A stretch of DNA of 64,000 bases from a virus, in IMG/VR virus record IMGVR_UViG_3300046330_000229, positions 18,266-82,265 of that record; one strand, written 5' to 3'. Each line of letters begins with the position of its first letter. Position 1 is the first letter of the stretch. Under the pieces are notes generated by a model. That model searched no databases and was not told the DNA's origin. It saw nothing but the letters and a program-made list of their open reading frames with translations. Positions 46,144-55,512 of this stretch are shown here, in pieces. The position numbers were made by a program, and so were the translations under genes.

Positions 46144-48099
46144 TTGTATTACAAAGCTATTTCCATCGGTGTTAACAACAGAAAACTAGTTCCTGAAAAA
46201 GATGTTATTACAACTCTATCTGAGCTATATCAAAAAGATCCAAATAAAGATTACTACGTTTCAGTCTTTCGTTACAACCAAAGACATTATGATCAATTTC
46301 AAAAGACCAACTCATTAGCCGGAATTAAAGATGTAAAAACTAAAACTTTACTATTTGATTTTGACGACAAGGCAAACCCAGAGAATGCTAGACAAGATAC
46401 TATTACTTTAGTTGATAGGCTAACTTCTCACGGTATCAGCAGTGAGCAAATTAACGTTTCTTTTTCCGGTAACAAGGGTACTCACGTCGAGGTTAACTTT
46501 AATCAAGAGCTAACACGCGACGAAGTAAACAACATTAGAAATACTATGGCTAAAGATTTAACGTCCAACGATCCGTCCGTTAAAGACGAACAAAGACTAC
46601 TCCGTGCTGTATTATCTAAAAATAATAAAAGTGGACTATACAAAATCCCGTTGACGGTAAATGAACTACGGACTCTAACTGTGGACCAAATTAAAAACAA
46701 AGCGACCGAAGTGACGGACTCACACATGGAACTGGCTGAAAAGCAGCTAGCTGTGTCTATAGATATTCCAAAGCAATTAGAACAATTAAAGTATAAAAAA
46801 GAATTAGTAAAACCTAAATCTATAGTGGTCGATTCTCCAGATTTCAATAAAAATAAAACAGGGCTAACGAATGCCAAGTACGCTTTGTCAGAAGGGTATT
46901 TTGAAGAGGGTGAGAGACACGAAGCTATCATGATTCTGTCTGCTACTTTCCTAGGACTAGGATGGCATAAAGAGTTAACGTACAACGCGTTGAAAGCGAC
47001 TCTACGACTACGTGCTGAACGATTGGGTATTGATGATTTAAATGATGAAAGCAAAAGAGAATTATGGAGAGAGGTAGAACAAGTTTACTCGCCGCTTTGG
47101 AAAGGTGGCATGTACAGTGAAGATACTAATGAATTATTAATCGCCACAAAAGAGCGTTACAATATACAAGATAAGTATGATAGAAATTTATTGATTAATT
47201 TACCGCAAATCAATAATATTTTTGCTGACTTTGCTACAAACATAGATAAGAACACTTTAAAACTGGGAATACCTTCGTTTGATCAAGAAATACGTGTAAC
47301 AACTAGTACGTTAGTGTCGATATTAGCAGCTCCTTCAGCGGGTAAGTCTAGTATTAGTTTTGGTATATTAAACAGTACTTCAAAAGAAGGGATTAAGTCC
47401 ATGTTCTTCTCTCTTGACATGGCCGCTCCGCAAGTGTATCAACGTTTAGCACAAAGACACACAGGGTATCATAGTGATAGACTCTTTTCTGCATATCAAA
47501 ACAAAGACACTGCTGTTATTGATAAAGTAGAAAAAACTTTAGAGGACGAATATAAAAATGTTAAATTTTGTTTTCGTGGCGCAATGAATGTTGATATTAT
47601 TAGAGATGCTTTACTAAAAGAAAAAGATTTAACTGGAGAATTTCCTAAATTAATTGTTGTCGATTATTTAGAAAACGTTCTAACTGATTTATCTAATGAT
47701 CCAACGATAGCGAAAGGTTTTGTTGCTCGATCTTTAAAAGATATTGCTAACGAATTTGCTATCTGTGTAATTTTATTAACGCAACCAGCCAAAGTTACAG
47801 GCGGCCCAGCAGAAGAACTAAACTCTTATTTTAATATAAAGGGATCTGGACTAGTCGCCGAGGCGAGTGCCCAAGTAATAACCATGCACCGTCCAGGATT
47901 CGATCCTAAAAATCCAGCAGACGACAATTTCATAACGTTAACTGTTGTTAAGAATCGTATGGGAACGTTAGGTACTTTTGATTATCATTGGGAAGGTGTG
48001 CGCGGTACAATTAGAGAACTAACATCAGAGGAATCGCAAACATTAAAAGTTGTTAGAGAACAAAATTTTGCCAAGAAAAAAGGAATGAGTGATTTATAA
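46144..48099 (+). CDS. AEP primase-helicase fusion
   Basis: A 651-residue protein with a TTG start six bases after AAGGAG. The N-terminal archaeo-eukaryotic primase domain shows the metal motif LLFDFDD (~69-75), SGNKGTHVEV (~108-117) and a basic RLLRAVLSKNNKSGLYKIP segment. The C-terminal DnaB-like RecA domain has Walker A APSAGKSS (~400), Walker B LIVVDYLENV and a hexameric-helicase C-terminal motif region (VITMHRP). It primes and unwinds DNA at the phage fork. Structured leader upstream. Confidence 0.85.
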   Translation: MYYKAISIGVNNRKLVPEKDVITTLSELYQKDPNKDYYVSVFRYNQRHYDQFQKTNSLAGIKDVKTKTLLFDFDDKANPENARQDTITLVDRLTSHGISSEQINVSFSGNKGTHVEVNFNQELTRDEVNNIRNTMAKDLTSNDPSVKDEQRLLRAVLSKNNKSGLYKIPLTVNELRTLTVDQIKNKATEVTDSHMELAEKQLAVSIDIPKQLEQLKYKKELVKPKSIVVDSPDFNKNKTGLTNAKYALSEGYFEEGERHEAIMILSATFLGLGWHKELTYNALKATLRLRAERLGIDDLNDESKRELWREVEQVYSPLWKGGMYSEDTNELLIATKERYNIQDKYDRNLLINLPQINNIFADFATNIDKNTLKLGIPSFDQEIRVTTSTLVSILAAPSAGKSSISFGILNSTSKEGIKSMFFSLDMAAPQVYQRLAQRHTGYHSDRLFSAYQNKDTAVIDKVEKTLEDEYKNVKFCFRGAMNVDIIRDALLKEKDLTGEFPKLIVVDYLENVLTDLSNDPTIAKGFVARSLKDIANEFAICVILLTQPAKVTGGPAEELNSYFNIKGSGLVAEASAQVITMHRPGFDPKNPADDNFITLTVVKNRMGTLGTFDYHWEGVRGTIRELTSEESQTLKVVREQNFAKKKGMSDL

Positions 48100-48383
48100 T
48101 GGCTACACCAAAAATAAATAAACTATTAAAAGCATTAGGCGGTAAGGTTGTTACTGTCACCATGAAATATTCACCGGCATATAAAAGTAACCCTGTTGTT
48201 ATGGGTGTGCTACTAGATGCGGATGACACACACTACTATTTGGGCGAGGACTTAGAAGTGGCTATAGCTATACCGGTACATGCTGTAAACTTTATTGCTG
48301 ATAGTGAAATTGTAACCGCGCCTTTATCTGAAGCTAAAGAAGAGACTCCTGTAAAAAAACCTTTTGGGACTAAATTACAATAG
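48099..48383 (+). CDS. small beta-barrel protein, Sm-like pattern
   Basis: A 94-residue protein. After a basic N-terminus it shows GKVVTVTMK, MGVLLDADDTHYYLG and IAIPVHAVNFI, strand spacing like an Sm/Hfq or SH3-type barrel, then an acidic/basic tail. One-base overlap with the primase stop. An RNA- or DNA-binding partner role is possible; pattern only. Confidence 0.6.
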   Translation: MATPKINKLLKALGGKVVTVTMKYSPAYKSNPVVMGVLLDADDTHYYLGEDLEVAIAIPVHAVNFIADSEIVTAPLSEAKEETPVKKPFGTKLQ

Positions 48384-48384
48384 C

Positions 48385-50658
48385 ATGATAAAATTACACG
48401 AAAAAAAAGAATACTACTTACTACAGTCTTTAGACGATATTCAGTTTGCTGTAACAGAAATAAATAACACGGAACTTATTGCTTTTGATACGGAAACAGA
48501 TGGATTAAATGTAAGAAAAAACAAAGTGATAGGATTTTCTTTTTCTACTCAAGTTGGCAATGGTTATTATATTCCATTGTGGGAATTTGATGGCGAACAG
48601 CTCATTGCTCTGGATAATAGGTATGAGAAAATATCCGTACTTAAGTTACTATCTACTAAAAAATTAATTATGCACAACGGAGCTTTCGATACTAAGATTG
48701 TGTATAACAATTTGGAAGTAGATACTCTAGGATCTTTATTTGCAGATACTCAGCTTATGAGACACACTTTACAAGAGGACGGACCTTTCGCATTAAAAGA
48801 TATTGCAGTAGAACTACAGTCTTTTATAGGAATAGATAGCGACGAAGTGGCAAATCAAGAACAAATTGAATTAGAACAGAACGTAAAATCCAAGGGAGGA
48901 TCTTGGACTAAAGCAAACAAAGAAATGTACAAAGCTGATCTGCCTATACTGGCTAAATATGCGTGTGCTGACACAGATTTAACACTAAGATTATTTCACT
49001 ATTTTGAAAAAAAGCTTATTCAAGAGTCTCTACACGACTTCTTTTACAAAGATGAAGTTATGCCGCTGTATACACTTGTAACAATTCCTATGGAGTTTGA
49101 AGGGGTACATTTAGATTTACAAACGCTTCAAAAGTTAGACGTAGAAATTGGTTTAGAAATTGACAAAACTAAGCAGTACGTTGTTGACGAGATATTTAAA
49201 AGTCAATATGGAAAAGAGCTTACGGAATTGTTACTAGAAGACTATCCCGTATCCAACAAAGGCTCTTTTGCCCAAGCCTTGTGCGCCGAAGCTAATTTAA
49301 ACCTACCCTTAAATAACAAAGGAAAATACTCTATTACAAAAAAGTCATTAGAGTGTTTGGGACCTGACGGCACAATAACAAAGTTTCTCAAAGGAGAGGA
49401 CACAGAGCTGGCTGAAGAATTAGTTAAAAAAGTTAAAATGAGAATGTTAAAAGAAGACGAACCTTCTCTGATAAACATTAGCTCTAAACAACAGCTAGGT
49501 AAGCTAGCATTTCAAGTTATGGGACTAGAGCCTTTAAGTAAAACTGAAAAAGGCGCTCCTCAATTCAATGAAGCTTTTCTAGAGACTATTAAAGAACCTT
49601 GGGCGGCAGAGTTAAGAGTATACAATAAACTTTCTAAAATAAAAGGAAGTTATTACGAGAGATTTTTAGAGCAACAAGAAGATGGCGTATTTTACCCAAC
49701 ATTCAAACAATTTGGAACTACCAGTGGACGTTATGGCAGTGACATGCAGCAATTAAGTCGTCCTGTAGAAGAAGATTCCGATGATGCTAGAGTTGTTAAG
49801 TATATTAATTCTTTGAGAAAGCTGTTTATACCTAAGAGCGGACATGCCTACATAGATGACGATTATGAATCTCTAGAACCAAGAACCTTCGCTGACGACG
49901 CTTCCGATCAAGCTCTAATTGATATTTTTGAATTAGGGGAAGACTTTTACTCTAAAGTGGCTATACAGGCTGAAAATTTAAAAGGCATGTCTGCACATAA
50001 GTCACACGAAAACTTTTTAAAGAACATTAGACCAGATATACGTCAAAAAGCCAAGGCTTACTCTTTAGGAATTAGATACGGAATGAAGGCTGGTAAACTT
50101 TCTATGAGTTTAGGTATTTCGGTAGAAGAGGCACAAGATATAATTGACGGATACTTTAAAGCATTCCCTAACTTAAAAACTAAAATGGATCAATATTTAG
50201 CTGAGGCTAAAAGTAAAGGTAAAGTTACTAGTAAATATGGCAGAGTCAGACATTTACCAAGAGTTAAGGCTATATATGAAAAATACGGCGACGACATTGC
50301 TGACTACAAAAAACTATACCCTCTAGCTAAAAAATTCCACAAGTCTACTGACGATTTAAAAATGTTAAGAAAAGAATATAACAACTCTCTTAACAATGCC
50401 CTGAACTTCCCTATCCAAGCAGCAGCAGCTAGTATTGTAAACAGAGCTATGATTGCCATGACTACTAAATTTAGAGCTATGGGACTAGAGGCATGGGTTA
50501 GTCTTCAGATTCACGATCAAGTAGTTGTAACGTGTTTAGAAGAACAAGCTGAGACAGTTAAGACGGTTGTTCAGGATTGTATGGAGAATACAAACAAACT
50601 AGCCATGAAATTGATAGCAAAGCCTGAAAAAGCTTATAATCTTAATGATGGACACTAA
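48385..50658 (+). CDS. family A DNA polymerase
   Basis: A 757-residue polymerase; ATG 48385 follows the upstream stop. The 3'-5' exonuclease has LIAFDTETDGL, MHNGAFDTKIV and YACADTDLTL. Polymerase motif A is DDDYESLEPR, motif B RQKAKAYSLGIRYG, and motif C IHDQVVV, where the usual HDE reads HDQ. A 5' nuclease domain is absent, as in T7-like enzymes. It replicates the phage genome with the primase-helicase upstream. Confidence 0.92.
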   Translation: MIKLHEKKEYYLLQSLDDIQFAVTEINNTELIAFDTETDGLNVRKNKVIGFSFSTQVGNGYYIPLWEFDGEQLIALDNRYEKISVLKLLSTKKLIMHNGAFDTKIVYNNLEVDTLGSLFADTQLMRHTLQEDGPFALKDIAVELQSFIGIDSDEVANQEQIELEQNVKSKGGSWTKANKEMYKADLPILAKYACADTDLTLRLFHYFEKKLIQESLHDFFYKDEVMPLYTLVTIPMEFEGVHLDLQTLQKLDVEIGLEIDKTKQYVVDEIFKSQYGKELTELLLEDYPVSNKGSFAQALCAEANLNLPLNNKGKYSITKKSLECLGPDGTITKFLKGEDTELAEELVKKVKMRMLKEDEPSLINISSKQQLGKLAFQVMGLEPLSKTEKGAPQFNEAFLETIKEPWAAELRVYNKLSKIKGSYYERFLEQQEDGVFYPTFKQFGTTSGRYGSDMQQLSRPVEEDSDDARVVKYINSLRKLFIPKSGHAYIDDDYESLEPRTFADDASDQALIDIFELGEDFYSKVAIQAENLKGMSAHKSHENFLKNIRPDIRQKAKAYSLGIRYGMKAGKLSMSLGISVEEAQDIIDGYFKAFPNLKTKMDQYLAEAKSKGKVTSKYGRVRHLPRVKAIYEKYGDDIADYKKLYPLAKKFHKSTDDLKMLRKEYNNSLNNALNFPIQAAAASIVNRAMIAMTTKFRAMGLEAWVSLQIHDQVVVTCLEEQAETVKTVVQDCMENTNKLAMKLIAKPEKAYNLNDGH

Positions 50659-50685
50659 ATAAAACAGAGCTAAGTACGATTTAAC

Positions 50686-50714
50686 TTGACACGGCATGAA
50701 TTTTGATGTATATT
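50686..50714 (+). promoter_or_regulatory. sigma70-like promoter
   Basis: TTGACA (50686-50691), a 17-base spacer, TATATT (50709-50714), then GGGAG before the start at 50733. Confidence 0.7.
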
Positions 50715-50732
50715 GGAATGATTGGGAGAACT

Positions 50733-51554
50733 ATGAAAAATAGAACAAAGACACTACCTAAGACAAAACGACCGAAGGTACTTATTTTCGACGTTGAAAC
50801 CGCTCCAATCCTAGCTTGGGTTTGGGGACTCTGGGATCAGAATGTAGCTCTTAATCAGATTCACACAGACTGGCATATTATCTCATGGTCAGCAAAGTGG
50901 TTAGATGATCCTCCTAGTAAAATTATGTATATGGATCAACGTAAAGAAAAGAATGTAGAAAACGATCTAAAGCTATTGAAAGGTATATGGAAATTACTAG
51001 ACGAAGCTGAAGTTGTCATCACGCAAAATGGCATTAAATTCGACTCTAAAAAACTAAATGCTCGCTTTATTCTTGCGGGTCTTGGAAAACCTAGTCCTTA
51101 CAAACACATAGACACTCTTAAGATTGCTAAAAAGAATTTCGCCTTTACTAGTAATAAACTAGAATACATGACAGACAAACTATGCACAACTTATAAGAAA
51201 CTTACTACTGATAGAAAATTCAGCGGCTTTGCTTTATGGAAAGAGTGTATTGTTAATAATAATCTAAAAGCTTGGAAAGAAATGGAACGATACAACAAGT
51301 ATGACGTTCTTTCGCTAGAGGAGCTTTATGGTAAGCTTCAACCGTGGGATACGAGCGTCAACCTTCAAGTGTTTAGTGATGCCAATACACCCACTTGTAA
51401 CTGTGGTAGTGAGCACTTTCAGCGTAGAGGGTATGAAACAACTGCTGCCGGTAAATATCAACGGTATCAATGTACAGGTTGTGGTAAATGGCACAGAGGC
51501 AAGGAAAACTTGCTTTCTGTTGACAAAAAGAAATCAATGGTTGTAGCAATTTAA
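50733..51554 (+). CDS. DnaQ/YprB-like 3'-5' exonuclease with zinc finger
   Basis: A 273-residue RNase H-fold exonuclease; ATG 50733 has GGGAG upstream. Acidic motifs: LIFDVETAP, ITQNGIKFDSKKL and YNKYDVLSLEEL. The C-terminal ~50 residues form a zinc ribbon (CNCGSEH and CTGCGKW). YprB-like domains of this kind accompany many phage polymerases and may process ends or primers. Confidence 0.8.
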   Translation: MKNRTKTLPKTKRPKVLIFDVETAPILAWVWGLWDQNVALNQIHTDWHIISWSAKWLDDPPSKIMYMDQRKEKNVENDLKLLKGIWKLLDEAEVVITQNGIKFDSKKLNARFILAGLGKPSPYKHIDTLKIAKKNFAFTSNKLEYMTDKLCTTYKKLTTDRKFSGFALWKECIVNNNLKAWKEMERYNKYDVLSLEELYGKLQPWDTSVNLQVFSDANTPTCNCGSEHFQRRGYETTAAGKYQRYQCTGCGKWHRGKENLLSVDKKKSMVVAI

Positions 51555-51562
51555 GGAAATAC

Positions 51563-52072
51563 ATGCAATACCTGCAAGCTGAATTTAAACGTTTATGTAA
51601 ATATACCGAGGGTCTTGGTATTAAGATGACGTTTATTGAAAAACCTAGATACCCAGCTAATGCAGAATGGGCAGTGGACGGCTCCGAAATAATTATATAC
51701 AATAGATCAAAAAAAGGTCCGCTACAGTTGTGCCTAGATCTAATTCATGAAATTTCACACCACTTACACTGGTCACATAACGGTCGTAAGGGTAATTTAA
51801 AGACTGATAAAATCCTTGCCAAACAAGAGGCTGGTAAAGAGTTAACTAAAAAACAACGTAAGCATATTTATGAGATGGAAAAAATAGAAAGTCAATATCA
51901 AACTATTATCCACAAAGAAATAGGCAGTAAGATACCGTTGTCAAGACTTCTTGTTGAAATAGACTATGATATTTGGATTTATAAATACTGGTATATAAAC
52001 GGCGTGTGGCCTAAACGTCCAGAAATGCGTGCCGAATTTAAAAGCTTAAGAGTTAAACATGGACTTAAGTAA
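51563..52072 (+). CDS. zinc-peptidase-like protein (HExxHH)
   Basis: A 169-residue protein with LIHEISHHLHW, an HExxH motif, and a downstream basic helical region; Glu in KIESQYQ or RLLVEIDYD could be the third ligand. TTTAAGGA upstream. Many phages encode such small SprT- or ImmA-like proteins; the substrate is unknown. Confidence 0.65.
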   Translation: MQYLQAEFKRLCKYTEGLGIKMTFIEKPRYPANAEWAVDGSEIIIYNRSKKGPLQLCLDLIHEISHHLHWSHNGRKGNLKTDKILAKQEAGKELTKKQRKHIYEMEKIESQYQTIIHKEIGSKIPLSRLLVEIDYDIWIYKYWYINGVWPKRPEMRAEFKSLRVKHGLK

Positions 52073-52310
52073 ACATTTAATTTTAAACAAAGCAGATAAT
52101 ATGCTTCCAGGTGGATCGCAGTATAACCCTGAATTTATTAATATAATGTTCGAAACTATGATCAAATATCAAAGTCTATACCCTGACTGGTTGAAAAATA
52201 AAATCATAAATCGAAAATATGACTTGACTTTTATCTCAGAAGTGTGTAAAATAAGAGAACACAACGCAGACAGTTACTTAACGTACTTATACATAGTTTA
52301 CGGGATTTAA
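52059..52310 (+). CDS. hypothetical protein
   Basis: An 83-residue helical, Tyr/Asn-rich protein overlapping the upstream gene by 14 bases. It contains a possible internal promoter. Function unknown. Confidence 0.6.
   Translation: MDLSKHLILNKADNMLPGGSQYNPEFINIMFETMIKYQSLYPDWLKNKIINRKYDLTFISEVCKIREHNADSYLTYLYIVYGI
52224..52252 (+). promoter_or_regulatory. possible sigma70-like promoter inside coding sequence
   Basis: TTGACT (52224-52229), a 17-base spacer, TAAAAT (52247-52252), 58 bases before the gene at 52311. Confidence 0.45.
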
Positions 52311-53177
52311 ATGAAATTAAATATAGCTTTTGACGAATTAGGCCTTCCTGTGGATACTACAGGGAATAACACACAAAGCTGTGCTGATGTAGGCAAGTAC
52401 TTCACGCTTTTAAATATTAATAAAAAGATATTAGATCAACAGGTAGCTAAAACTAATCCTCCTCGTCCTAAAGGTGAAGTAGAGTCTTTTGAAGAGTACG
52501 ACGATTATATTAATACTCGTAATTCTTCTTATAACGAAATGCTTACAAATAGAGGACTAGGGGCCGTAGTAGACAGCGACTTATCATTTATTGACAAGCT
52601 TAGTACACTAAAGACTGTCAAAGGTAAGTTACTTAGTCACCCCTCAATCGGCGCAGAAGCTTCTGAGGAACAAGTACGTTCGGTATTAACCGGCATAGTT
52701 CTTTATGATTTTACAGAAGAGTTAGCGAATCAAAAAACTCACCTGTTAAATAAGTATAAATTTTCTATCCCAACTAGGAATTTATTAGAAGGTCGTAAGA
52801 ACAAAATATACAGATTACTCGACGACGCTATGACACTAGTTCAGACTGTAAAATTTACAATCACAAGCTACATTTATGGCACAGTGACAGATGACACAAC
52901 TTTGCTGATGAAATTGGTAGCAGCAAAAGTAGTACATCCCACTGCTCTGTCTAGAGCAGCAACAAAGTTTATGTTTAAATTTAGAAGTCGCAGCACTGGA
53001 GATACCTACCGAGTGGGTATGGACAGGGGTGTTGCTTTTGCGTGGTATAAAGCGCGTAATAGGTGTAACGTTACGTCCGCCGTGTCATGGGAGTATAGAC
53101 CTTCCTGGCTAGGTGGAACCAAGGGCGAGGGCTGGATGGGATTATGGGAACCTGTAATTAATTGGCTAAAGGAGTAA
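52311..53177 (+). CDS. hypothetical protein
   Basis: A 288-residue protein of unknown function. The N-terminal two thirds are helical and charged; the C-terminal third is aromatic and basic (TKFMFKFRSRSTGDTYRVGM, GWMGLWEPVINWLKE). No catalytic motif is evident. It starts one base after the upstream stop and is followed by a coupled gene. Confidence 0.65.
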   Translation: MKLNIAFDELGLPVDTTGNNTQSCADVGKYFTLLNINKKILDQQVAKTNPPRPKGEVESFEEYDDYINTRNSSYNEMLTNRGLGAVVDSDLSFIDKLSTLKTVKGKLLSHPSIGAEASEEQVRSVLTGIVLYDFTEELANQKTHLLNKYKFSIPTRNLLEGRKNKIYRLLDDAMTLVQTVKFTITSYIYGTVTDDTTLLMKLVAAKVVHPTALSRAATKFMFKFRSRSTGDTYRVGMDRGVAFAWYKARNRCNVTSAVSWEYRPSWLGGTKGEGWMGLWEPVINWLKE

Positions 53178-53180
53178 CTT

Positions 53181-53474
53181 CTGGCTAAAACTAGGAATAA
53201 AAACCACAGCGAACTTGAATCTTTCCGTGGCTACATTCGTGAATTAGAATCAGAAATTCGCAGCCTCAGAAAACAGATTAAACAATATGAAAAATACGAC
53301 AGATCACAAGATGACGAGCCTAGAAACGACAGCGAAGACACTATAGTTGAGTTAAAAAGAACGTGCTCATGTGAATCATGCGGTAAAGGTAAAATGGTAG
53401 AAACTTTAGACTTAGGCAAACGCGGCGTTTTTGGTGAATGTTCTTTGTGCGGATCAAAAGGTAAAATGAAATGA
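53181..53474 (+). CDS. coiled-coil zinc-ribbon protein with CTG start
   Basis: A 97-residue frame with no ATG, GTG or TTG start. CTG at 53181 lies six bases after GGAG, which overlaps the previous stop, and the frame ends in an ATGA overlap with the next gene. Residues ~10-40 form a coiled coil (LESEIRSLRKQIKQYEK); the C-terminal half has CSCESCGKG and CSLCGSKG, a four-Cys zinc ribbon. The coding pattern and exact packing make it a real gene; the CTG start is inferred. Confidence 0.65.
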   Translation: MAKTRNKNHSELESFRGYIRELESEIRSLRKQIKQYEKYDRSQDDEPRNDSEDTIVELKRTCSCESCGKGKMVETLDLGKRGVFGECSLCGSKGKMK

Positions 53475-53668
53475 TTTCTGAAATAGTAAGACTGCCATCA
53501 TATTTAATATTAAGAACACTTCGCCGTAAACGTGTTGAAGTTTCTGACGATATATCTAGATTTGATTTAATAGACACGGTGCGCACAATGATACGAGATA
53601 ATAAAATCAAAAAAGAAGACTTTGACAAAGAATTAGAGTTGTACCTAAATGAGAAAAAAGAAGAATAA
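53471..53668 (+). CDS. hypothetical small charged protein
   Basis: A 65-residue, highly charged helical protein (LRTLRRKRVEVSDDISRFD), coupled by ATGA to the zinc-ribbon gene. Function unknown. Confidence 0.6.
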   Translation: MISEIVRLPSYLILRTLRRKRVEVSDDISRFDLIDTVRTMIRDNKIKKEDFDKELELYLNEKKEE

Positions 53669-53671
53669 CTC

Positions 53672-53700
53672 TTGACAATAACTGATAACCGTGTTATCTT
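53672..53700 (+). promoter_or_regulatory. sigma70-like promoter
   Basis: TTGACA (53672-53677), a 17-base spacer, TATCTT (53695-53700), with AGAGG before the start at 53717. Confidence 0.7.
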
Positions 53701-53716
53701 AGTTTAAGAGGTGTTT

Positions 53717-53923
53717 ATGGATATGTTTTTTACTGTAATAGGTGTAGCATTTATACTAAGTGTTGCTTATTTTTTAATTAAAGCTTTATCATACGATTTA
53801 AATAACAATAAAGAAATTATTCTAATGAGTAAAACGTACGGTAATTTGATTATTGTTAAAAAAGAGTCTTATGTTAACTTTCCAAATCACCTAGTCGGTT
53901 TTGAATACATAGGTGAGTTATGA
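53717..53923 (+). CDS. small membrane protein
   Basis: A 68-residue protein with one membrane span (residues ~3-24) and a soluble tail. ATG 53717 is preferred over GTG 53711 because AGAGG lies five bases before it. ATGA overlap with the next gene. Function unknown. Confidence 0.6.
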   Translation: MDMFFTVIGVAFILSVAYFLIKALSYDLNNNKEIILMSKTYGNLIIVKKESYVNFPNHLVGFEYIGEL

Positions 53924-54180
53924 TTACAACTTGGCGAAAAGAGTTGACACGAGCTACGGCTTCAAATAATGAATGTTTACAGGATTTAGTTATAGCTATA
54001 GATGAATTAGATCTAGATAAAGAGTTTGACTCTGATTACGGAACAGAAGAAGGCGTACCTTTTACAGCGTGGTCTGGTAAATTTGTGTACTTTCCCGTGT
54101 GTTACGACGGCAGAGAGTGGGTAGGCTCTGTTCCAAGAAATCCAAATGACGTACGAACTGATCACCAAGGTGGAGGATAG
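53920..54180 (+). CDS. hypothetical acidic protein
   Basis: An 86-residue acidic protein, helical first half, aromatic second half (TAWSGKFVYFPVCYDGREWVG). Coupled to the membrane gene upstream. Function unknown. Confidence 0.6.
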   Translation: MITTWRKELTRATASNNECLQDLVIAIDELDLDKEFDSDYGTEEGVPFTAWSGKFVYFPVCYDGREWVGSVPRNPNDVRTDHQGGG

Positions 54181-54181
54181 T

Positions 54182-54616
54182 ATGAATATTTATGAAAGAT
54201 TAGCTCTTGCGTTAGTTGTCACACCTGTAGCCGTTACGTTGGCCGTTGTTTTATTTATCGTAGCATCCGATGCTATTAAGAAACGTGACTTTAGATTACT
54301 AATAAAAATTTATATCCTTATTGTCTTGTCTCTATTTTTTATAGGACGAGCAAACGCATCTAACTCACAAGCATATTTACACATCCAAGGGGTCGTAAGA
54401 CCCGTTGTAACATTTACTGTTACAAAAGAGTCTTCTAAAGTATACAATATATCAGTGTTATCAAATAATCCAAACGGATTTACGGCAATAGTTACGACAG
54501 ACACAGAGCAGCGTGTGCTTGCTGTTGCTTCCCAAACTGAGACAAAGACTTATAATTACACTTTAAGCTTTACAAATGCACCAGCTTATGTTAACGTAAG
54601 TGTACAGGGAGATTAA
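54182..54616 (+). CDS. membrane protein with extracytoplasmic beta domain
   Basis: A 144-residue protein; ATG 54182 lies one base after the upstream stop. Two membrane spans (about residues 7-29 and 40-56), then a beta-sandwich-like domain (LHIQGVVRPVVTFTVTKESS, FTAIVTTDTEQRVLAV). Function unknown; envelope location is likely. Confidence 0.6.
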   Translation: MNIYERLALALVVTPVAVTLAVVLFIVASDAIKKRDFRLLIKIYILIVLSLFFIGRANASNSQAYLHIQGVVRPVVTFTVTKESSKVYNISVLSNNPNGFTAIVTTDTEQRVLAVASQTETKTYNYTLSFTNAPAYVNVSVQGD

Positions 54617-54892
54617 ATGTTACTAAACATAACAATAACAGCTTTTTCAATATGCTTAGCGAGTATTTTTTACCGCCGTCTAGTGTTCAAAGTATGGGAT
54701 AATGAGGCGATTCTAATTCTCGTTTTGAGCCTCGTACCAATATTAAATATACTAGTAGCCCTAGCCGCGCTTACCATCTCAGCGAGTGATGTAGTAGCTA
54801 CGCCTACAGCCTTAAAAATGAACAAGAAGCAATTAAACAACTTTCATAAACGTAGAACTACTGGCGGCTCAGACTACGGTTCGAGTGTTTAA
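54617..54892 (+). CDS. membrane protein
   Basis: A 91-residue protein with two membrane spans (about residues 3-20 and 31-56) and a basic C-terminal tail. It starts directly at the upstream stop, so it may form a complex with the previous membrane protein. Confidence 0.6.
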   Translation: MLLNITITAFSICLASIFYRRLVFKVWDNEAILILVLSLVPILNILVALAALTISASDVVATPTALKMNKKQLNNFHKRRTTGGSDYGSSV

Positions 54893-54915
54893 AATAAAGA
54901 GCGAAAAACTAATCA

Positions 54916-54959
54916 GCGCCGTAGCCTCAGAAGCTCCACAATCGTTATAAGCTCGGCGC
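54916..54959 (+). other. structured hairpin in intergenic gap
   Basis: GCGCCG pairs with CGGCGC across a 32-base loop, followed by CTAATTT. It lies in the ~100-base gap before the 54997 operon and may be a terminator or leader element. Confidence 0.4.
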
Positions 54960-54996
54960 CTAATTTGCATTTAAACTTAGCAGGAGACCCGATAAT

Positions 54997-55512
54997 ATGC
55001 CTCATAAATTATACCAGTGTTGCGATAGTAATAGATGTACTTGCGGAGACTATTCTAAACTTTATGAACCAGACACAGTAGCAGGGGCCTCAATAAACAT
55101 GGGCAAAATTAATATATTTAAACCAGAAGATTTTTTAGGAACCTGCGGGGCAAGGGCTTCATTATCTCGAGAGTTATGTGCACAAGTTGCAAACACCAAA
55201 CTACAAGCGCTTATAGAAGCTGCGACTACAGTCTACGGTTACGGAGAGACGCCAATGGCCTCAAGTTTATGGAACATGAATGGACCCGAGACAGAACGCA
55301 GTGCCCATACGCACCAAGCCCGCCTCATGTTCATCGAAAAGCTGCCAGTGAAAGAATGTGTACACGAAGGATTTTCTGTAGAAACGCCAACATTATTAGT
55401 CGATTGGAGTTCAACAGGCCAAATCATTCCTTCAAGAACAGTTATGAAAACAAATTTTAGATGTAAACATTGCGGCGTCGAGCTTAAAGCAAAATGGGAG
55501 GCTGTAAAATGA
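54997..55512 (+). CDS. cysteine-rich protein
   Basis: A 171-residue protein with an N-terminal Cys cluster (CCDSNRCTCG), a central helical region and C-terminal CKHCG, suggesting two metal-binding ends. CAGGAG upstream. It opens an operon of small coupled genes. Function unknown. Confidence 0.6.
   Translation: MPHKLYQCCDSNRCTCGDYSKLYEPDTVAGASINMGKINIFKPEDFLGTCGARASLSRELCAQVANTKLQALIEAATTVYGYGETPMASSLWNMNGPETERSAHTHQARLMFIEKLPVKECVHEGFSVETPTLLVDWSSTGQIIPSRTVMKTNFRCKHCGVELKAKWEAVK

Noticed and set aside
46503-47054. 183-codon leftward frame inside the primase-helicase
   Set aside because: Ser/Leu-rich antisense shadow of a well-supported gene.
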